Assembly: GCA_021463865.1 (NCBI GenBank)
Contig: JAJTXY010000013.1
Location: forward strand, 43,296-107,295
DNA length: 64,000 bases
Direction of reading: 5' to 3'
DNA from: Anaerolineae bacterium
GTDB taxonomy: Bacteria; Chloroflexota; Anaerolineae; Aggregatilineales; J027
The translations under genes and the position numbers were made by a program. Below, in pieces: positions 59,583 to 64,000 of this stretch. Each line of letters opens with the position of its first letter. Within the stretch, counting starts at the first letter, position 1. The notes under the pieces are model-generated. The model was not told the origin of the DNA. It worked only from the letters and a program-made list of their open reading frames with translations, and did no database searches.

Positions 59583-61583
59583 TTAATCAGCGCTTACCGC
59601 GTCGGCTTCGACTTCCGGCGCATACTCCCGATTAAACTGAGTATGATAGAGTTCGGTATACAACCCGCCCTTTGCCAGCAATTCGGCGTGTGTCCCGCGC
59701 TCAACCACCTGCCCCCGATTCATCACCAGAATCAGATCGGCTTTCAAAATCGTGCTGAGGCGGTGGGCAATCACCACGCTGGTACGGCCCTGCATGACTT
59801 TTTCCAGCGCGGCCTGAATCAACGCCTCCGACTGCGAATCGAGGTGGGATGTTGCTTCGTCCAGCACCAAAATGCGTGGATTCTTCAGCAGCACCCGTGC
59901 GATAGCGATCCGTTGTTTTTCGCCCCCACTCAGCCGATAGCCGCGTTCCCCCGCCACTGTTTCATACCCATCTGGCAGGGCCGCAATAAAATCGTGGATA
60001 TTCGCCGCCTGACACGCCGCCTCAATTTCGACTTGGGTAGCATCGGGTTTGGCATACAGCAGATTCATCCGCAGTGTATCATGGAACAGATAGGTTTCCT
60101 GTGTCACCATCCCAATCTGCTCACTCAGCGATTTGAGCGTCACATCCCGTAAATCATGCCCATCAATCAAAATCCGGCCTTCGGTGGGGTCATACAGTCG
60201 CGGCAACAGATAGGTAATGGTCGTCTTGCCTGCTCCGCTTGGCCCAACCAGTGCCACCAACTGTCCCGGCTGAATTTCAAAACTCACTCCATCCAATGCC
60301 CATGTCCGTGCTTGCGATTTTTCGGCGGATTCAGAGTTACCATTTTCAGTAGCCCCATTCCCATTCGCGGCAGATTTGGGTTTACTGGTATCATCATCCG
60401 ACAGGACTTTCTTGACACTTTCCATGCCGTGCCGTTCGACTTCCGACAAAAAGCCTACCGTCCCCGCGTCATCATAATCAAAGCTGACCTTCTCGAATGT
60501 GACCGCCCCTTGAACATCCTTTAGGGCCACCGCGTCGGGTTTCTCGGCAACTTCCAACGGCATATCCAATACTTCAAACACACGCTCAAAACTAATCATC
60601 GAGGTCACAAAATCCACCGGGGCATTCACCAATGCCTGCAAGGGGCCATATAATTGACTGAGCAAGGCCGCAAACGCCACAATCGTCCCAATCGAGAACG
60701 ACCCATCCAGTACCAGCCGTCCGCCGATGTAATAAACAATCGCCGTGCCCGCCGCCCCGATGAGACCGAGGAACGCGAAGAACATACTCCCACTGACGGC
60801 CTGCTTGACCCCCGCATCCCGCACCCCGGCGGCCCGTTTACGAAATCGCTGATCTTCATCATCCGCCCGACCAAACAGCTTGACTAGCATCGCCCCGCTG
60901 ATATTAAGCGTCTCATTCATCAGCGCGTTCATCTTGGCGTTTTCGCTCATCTGCTCTTTGGTAATCTTGCGTAAAATCGGGGTCATGCGCCGCGCCGGGA
61001 TAATAAACAGCGGCACCACCATCAACCCCAACAGCGTCAACCGCCATTCCAATGCCAGCATCACAATCAAGGTCGCTACCACCATCGTCGTGTTGGTCAC
61101 AATGCTAACCAATGTCGTATTGACGGCCCGCTGCGCCCCCACCACATCGTTGTTGAGGCGGCTCATCAATTCACCCGTCTTGGTATTAGTGAAAAACCGC
61201 AGCGACATGCGTTGCAAATGATTAAACAGCGCCGCCCGCAGATCGAAAATCAATCCCTCGCCAATAGCCGAATTGAGCCAGCGTTGAATCACCAATACCG
61301 TCGCATTCACCAGTGGCACAACCATCAACAATGCCGCCAGTGCCGTCAGCAAACCCACATCTTCATTCGGCAGGGCATTGTCAATCAATTCCCGCAAAAT
61401 CAGCGGCGACACCAACCCCAACCCCGACGAAATCAAAATTGTCACCAGCATCCACACGATTTGTTTGCGATAGGGACGGGCATAACTGAATACCCGTTTC
61501 AGCAAAGGCCATGTCAGTTTTTCGGGCTTCGACCCGTCCGACATATACAACAGTCTCCACCAACCTGCGTCATGAAACCCCAT
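59583..61583 (-). CDS. ABC-type exporter, fused permease and ATPase
   Basis: The ATG at 61583 follows GGGGGA by nine bases and gives 666 residues; an in-frame TTG at 61616 is less likely. Six membrane helices (about 40-315) form the permease. The ATPase has Walker A GPSGAGKTTITYLL, the Q-loop 'IGMVTQETYLFHDTLRMNLLYAKPDA', signature LSGGEKQRIAIARVLL and Walker B RILVLDEATSHLD. An unusual low-complexity insertion of about 45 residues ('SAANGNGATENGNSES') lies within the start of the ATPase domain, between its first strand and Walker A. It is a half-transporter that would homodimerise or pair elsewhere; the substrate is unknown. Confidence 0.93.
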   Translation of the reverse strand: MGFHDAGWWRLLYMSDGSKPEKLTWPLLKRVFSYARPYRKQIVWMLVTILISSGLGLVSPLILRELIDNALPNEDVGLLTALAALLMVVPLVNATVLVIQRWLNSAIGEGLIFDLRAALFNHLQRMSLRFFTNTKTGELMSRLNNDVVGAQRAVNTTLVSIVTNTTMVVATLIVMLALEWRLTLLGLMVVPLFIIPARRMTPILRKITKEQMSENAKMNALMNETLNISGAMLVKLFGRADDEDQRFRKRAAGVRDAGVKQAVSGSMFFAFLGLIGAAGTAIVYYIGGRLVLDGSFSIGTIVAFAALLSQLYGPLQALVNAPVDFVTSMISFERVFEVLDMPLEVAEKPDAVALKDVQGAVTFEKVSFDYDDAGTVGFLSEVERHGMESVKKVLSDDDTSKPKSAANGNGATENGNSESAEKSQARTWALDGVSFEIQPGQLVALVGPSGAGKTTITYLLPRLYDPTEGRILIDGHDLRDVTLKSLSEQIGMVTQETYLFHDTLRMNLLYAKPDATQVEIEAACQAANIHDFIAALPDGYETVAGERGYRLSGGEKQRIAIARVLLKNPRILVLDEATSHLDSQSEALIQAALEKVMQGRTSVVIAHRLSTILKADLILVMNRGQVVERGTHAELLAKGGLYTELYHTQFNREYAPEVEADAVSAD

Positions 61584-61739
61584 GTGCAGCATTCCCCCAT
61601 TCTTATTGACCAACAATCAAGTAGAACTATTGTACAGCCTACCCGCTAGAGAATCACCTAGACAAAGGGGCAGGATAAATGGTTAAATCTCAAATGACTA
61701 TGTTATGATATTCGTGAAATGGTGTTTCGGAGGAATATG

Positions 61740-61994
61740 ATGGTTGAATTGGTGATCCAAGAGGAATTAGCGGAGCGCCTGCAAGCTATTGCCCAACGTG
61801 AAAATCGCCCCCTAGAAGCAGTTTTGCAATCGTTACTCGAATTGTACGAATCACTGCCGAATCATCCCAAAACGTTGATTGATCCACTTGATGCCTTCGT
61901 AGACAGTTTAGACACCGACCTGACGGATTTATCTACCACTGTGCGCGAAACGATGACAGAATATTATCGGAAGAAATTTGGCAACCCTGATTAA
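61740..61994 (+). CDS. Small antitoxin-like (ribbon-helix-helix-type) protein
   Basis: The protein has 84 residues from the ATG at 61740, five bases after GGAGGA (61729-61734); an ATG at 61719 lies upstream of that ribosome-binding site and is rejected. The N-terminus 'VELVIQEELAERLQAIAQRENRPLEAVLQSLLELYE' has the strand-helix-helix spacing of ribbon-helix-helix antitoxins. No toxin partner follows. The assignment is by pattern only. Confidence 0.55.
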   Translation: MVELVIQEELAERLQAIAQRENRPLEAVLQSLLELYESLPNHPKTLIDPLDAFVDSLDTDLTDLSTTVRETMTEYYRKKFGNPD

Positions 61995-62078
61995 CACCCG
62001 TTTTTGAGGGGCGTAATCTCTGGTATCTATGGTAAGATGCAGTAGATTACTGGAGCTATCAAACAGGGCGATCCTATT

Positions 62079-62705
62079 ATGCCAAACGCCTCGCGCAGTC
62101 AAATTGAAAGCCGAGTGATTATCTTGGCGCTCACCATTTTTCTCCTCAGCATGATCCTCTATACGCTGCTGCCCGTCCTCACCAATGTGGATGTCCCCTT
62201 CCCACCAAATGCCGTCCTGATTGTTTTTGCCGGAATTTTGCTGGCGCTCTATTTCTTCTGGCTCAAGGTAGAAGTAGCATTAGTAACGGGTTGTTTGCTG
62301 CTGGCGATGTCGCTGGGGTCGGCTCTCTCGCGGCAGGAAAACTTGGTTAGGATGTATAACGATTACACCAATGAAGCCACCGACATCGCATGGCCCATTA
62401 TCCCGGTGATTATCGGCCTCGCCTTTTTTGTCATCCATCTGGTCAAATTGCAGCACCACGACAAAATTATCCGCCACCTCGACCCCGACAGTTGGGCCTT
62501 AGCGCCGTCGGTGGTCATTGTATTTGGCTCATTTTTCCTCTTGGTGGAGTCGTTCTTAACCGAATGGGCACAGCAGGGGGCGGTCTTGACGGTTTTGATT
62601 ATCGTGATTGACAGCATCTTGATTGTGCGCGAAATGAAATCTATCCGCGCCAGTGTGCTTTCGGAGTCTGAAAATCAAATAAAAGGCACATTCAAAAAAA
62701 CTTGA
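62079..62705 (+). CDS. Membrane protein of unknown function
   Basis: The protein has 208 residues with about six hydrophobic segments (from 'VIILALTIFLLSMILYTLLPVL' to 'GAVLTVLIIVIDSILIV'). No family was recognised. The polar loop 'RQENLVRMYNDYTNEATDIAW' and the C-terminal basic tail are the only long soluble parts. It stands alone in the plus direction, followed by a hairpin. Confidence 0.65.
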   Translation: MPNASRSQIESRVIILALTIFLLSMILYTLLPVLTNVDVPFPPNAVLIVFAGILLALYFFWLKVEVALVTGCLLLAMSLGSALSRQENLVRMYNDYTNEATDIAWPIIPVIIGLAFFVIHLVKLQHHDKIIRHLDPDSWALAPSVVIVFGSFFLLVESFLTEWAQQGAVLTVLIIVIDSILIVREMKSIRASVLSESENQIKGTFKKT

Positions 62706-62767
62706 AGCAAGCAAGCTAAATGAAAATGAGAGAGGATAAATTTGAAAAGAGGATAACACAAGGTCAA

Positions 62768-62801
62768 TAGGACAGGTCTTGGTTATAAAAATCCTGTCCT
62801 A
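62768..62801. terminator. Hairpin between convergent genes
   Basis: TAGGACAGG (62768-62776) and CCTGTCCTA (62793-62801) form a perfect 9-bp stem with an AT-rich 16-base loop, between convergent genes. The tails are AT-rich but not pure T-runs, so it is a plausible bidirectional terminator. Confidence 0.5.
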
Positions 62802-62810
62802 ATTATATGA

Positions 62811-63347
62811 TTATCTTGTTTCATCCGCAGTCGGTGGCTCAACCTCTTCTTGTCGCTCCTTCAACTCAGCCTGTTTTTGGCGTTGATTATAAAGGAAGAC
62901 ACCAGCAACGCCAGCTACTTGAAGAATAACCATTGCAAAACCCGCAATATCTTTGCCTGATCCTATTAGGTAAATTCCACCTAGTACAATCGCCATTGAA
63001 ATCACGAGTGCGGCTATTAACCCTAGACGCTCCATAACAATGTCTGAGCCAATAACAAGTGATTCCATTTTATGCCGATGGCTTTGTTGGTTCTCCGCCA
63101 TCTGCAATATTCTATTGGCGCTTCCCGGCAACACTTCCTCATATTCACGGATAATACGAGGGTGAGGAATTGGCCCTGAAAAATGCTCAAGGCTCATTTT
63201 ACTGAGTAAGAACGCTCTTGTCACATCACGCTCTTCCTCAGGTAATTTTTCAATTATTGTATCCAATACCTTACTAACTTCTTCGGGAATTGGATCTAGT
63301 GAGTTTTCACCATTACCTTCAATTGAAACAGGAGTGTCATCGGTCAT
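62811..63347 (-). CDS. DUF2335 family membrane protein
   Basis: The protein has 178 residues. The DUF2335 pattern is clear: 'MSLEHFSGPIPHPRIIREYEEVLPGSANRILQMAENQQSHRHKME', followed by two membrane helices (about 107-150) and a charged tail. The function of the family is unknown; members occur widely in accessory regions. The start overlaps the stop of the upstream 109-residue gene (TAATG), so they are co-translated. The region is AT-rich. Confidence 0.8.
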   Translation of the reverse strand: MTDDTPVSIEGNGENSLDPIPEEVSKVLDTIIEKLPEEERDVTRAFLLSKMSLEHFSGPIPHPRIIREYEEVLPGSANRILQMAENQQSHRHKMESLVIGSDIVMERLGLIAALVISMAIVLGGIYLIGSGKDIAGFAMVILQVAGVAGVFLYNQRQKQAELKERQEEVEPPTADETR

Positions 63348-63676
63348 TATGGATTTGAAGCCATCCTATCATACTCACGAATAGACCGTTTTATATCATC
63401 TCCTACTGCTTTCCAATCAGAGTACAAGGCACGAAAATCGGCGAGCTTTTCGCTAGAAGTTGTATTATATTCATTAATTGTACCCATAGGATCCACAACT
63501 CTAGCAACTCCTCTCCAAAAGGAAGGGCGAACAAATAGATGGATGTTTGCTGGAGTCCTTGTCTTGCTTGTCATAGCCTCACGCACCTTTATATCTGTAG
63601 TGAAATAGACTCTCATCATTATGATGCTATGTCGAATTATCAACTTCCCAAGCAATTCACCACTTTGCATCTTCAT
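63347..63676 (-). CDS. Small hypothetical protein upstream of DUF2335
   Basis: The protein has 109 residues without a recognised family. The N-terminus is Met-rich, and internal Mets at 20-21 are possible starts. The C-terminal 'KLADFRALYSDWKAVGDDIKRSIREYDRM' is helical and charged. Coupled to the DUF2335 gene by a TAATG overlap. AT-rich codon use differs from the core genes of the window. Confidence 0.5.
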   Translation of the reverse strand: MKMQSGELLGKLIIRHSIIMMRVYFTTDIKVREAMTSKTRTPANIHLFVRPSFWRGVARVVDPMGTINEYNTTSSEKLADFRALYSDWKAVGDDIKRSIREYDRMASNP

Positions 63677-63901
63677 GTTTGAAAATTCTCATTTAGAGAC
63701 GTTGTGATCCTTATCAAATCACATACCATTTGATAATATCGGTCAAATTTATTCTGCATTTGAAAGTGAGATATGGTTTTGTGGTAGATAAAGCATCACA
63801 ACACCTCTTTATCTATAAACTAATTCTAGGTAATTTGCCCCAGTTTGCCAAGTACCATTTTGTAGTATCCAAATAAAAAAGCTGAAAAATAGCAAAACTC
63901 A
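63677..63901. other. AT-rich intergenic stretch with nothing recognised
   Basis: There is no coding frame of note, no tRNA and no clear repeat. It separates the DUF2335 pair from the insertion-sequence end. Confidence 0.5.
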
Positions 63902-64000
63902 TGTAATGCACCCCAAAATCTGGACACAAAAATCAGGTTTGTAAGGTGCCGCCCGCCACTTGAGCAACCCAATAAGCAGCTTCAAATTCAGTGGGGGTTG
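63902..64000 (-). mobile_element. Right-edge end of an IS3-family insertion sequence
   Basis: On the minus strand a frame ending in TGA (63935-63933) reads TPTEFEAAYWVAQVAGGTLQT, the typical last residues of IS3-family OrfB transposases after 'LGYLTP'. Beyond the stop, the segment 63902-63927 (TGTAATGCACCCCAAAATCT onward) looks like an IS3-type terminal inverted repeat. The rest of the element lies outside the window. Confidence 0.75.
63933..64000 (-). CDS. IS3-family transposase OrfB, C-terminal end (cut by window edge)
   Basis: Only the last 22 or so codons are inside the window. They match the conserved C-terminus of IS3 OrfB (DDE integrase-type transposase). The catalytic DDE residues and orfA would lie further right. 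Confidence 0.7.
   Translation of the reverse strand, partial: TPTEFEAAYWVAQVAGGTLQT

Overview
The window looks like a chromosomal segment of a Chloroflexota bacterium (an Anaerolineae-like lineage). This is an inference from gene content and protein style, not from a marker phylogeny. Supporting signs are a uroporphyrinogen-decarboxylase-like/TPR/RsmD operon, many TolB/WD40 secreted proteins, a GH-like/O-antigen-ligase fusion, a PyrK/PyrD pair, moderate GC with AT-rich islands, and a stand-alone rpoB. Most of the window is core metabolism and information processing, interrupted by one large accessory cluster and some small AT-rich insertions.

Layout. 1-5.2 kb: a HicBA toxin-antitoxin end and a two-gene minus-strand operon (lipoprotein, then GH-like/O-antigen ligase membrane protein). 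5.3-15.1 kb, plus strand: a saccharopine-dehydrogenase-like reductase, sucCD, a large glycosyltransferase-like membrane protein, TPR/URO-D/rsmD, tadA, tRNA-Ser(CGA), a DsbA-like thioredoxin protein and a DUF1684 protein. 15.1-19.9 kb, minus strand: a GNAT acetyltransferase and rpoB, with its own sigma70-type promoter and terminator but no rpoC next to it. 20-27 kb, plus strand: a SMI1/KNR4 protein, dnaX-ybaB, a candidate structured RNA, pyrK-pyrD and a WD40 protein.

26.9-43.7 kb, all minus strand, is a contractile injection system (eCIS/phage-tail-like) cluster. In transcription order it holds: a DUF4157 protein, DUF4255 cap protein, sheath, tube 1, a tail-assembly protein with DUF6760 in the -1 frame, a small linker protein, tube 2, a 751-aa disordered protein, LysM adaptor, VgrG-like spike, gp25, baseplate J, an FHA-baseplate I fusion, and a membrane protein joining a degenerate Ser/Thr kinase, an FHA domain, Ig-like domains, one transmembrane helix and Ca-binding repeats. 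No AAA+ ATPase, PAAR tip or tail fibre is visible. The kinase/FHA pair suggests a membrane-anchored, phospho-recognition-controlled injection machine.

43.9-54.9 kb holds arginine biosynthesis (argC-argB-argD-argG-argJ, then argH), with an AT-rich TIR gene, a frameshifted DUF433 gene and proS in between. Upstream of argC is a complete ribosome-mediated attenuator: a promoter, a 32-33 residue leader peptide with seven Arg codons, a 10-bp perfect antiterminator pairing, and a strong intrinsic terminator. 54.9-64 kb holds a nuclease lipoprotein, a metallophosphoesterase, an alpha/beta hydrolase, an unknown Cys-motif protein, a TolB-like protein, an ABC exporter, a small antitoxin-like gene, membrane proteins including DUF2335, and the end of an IS3-family element at the right edge.
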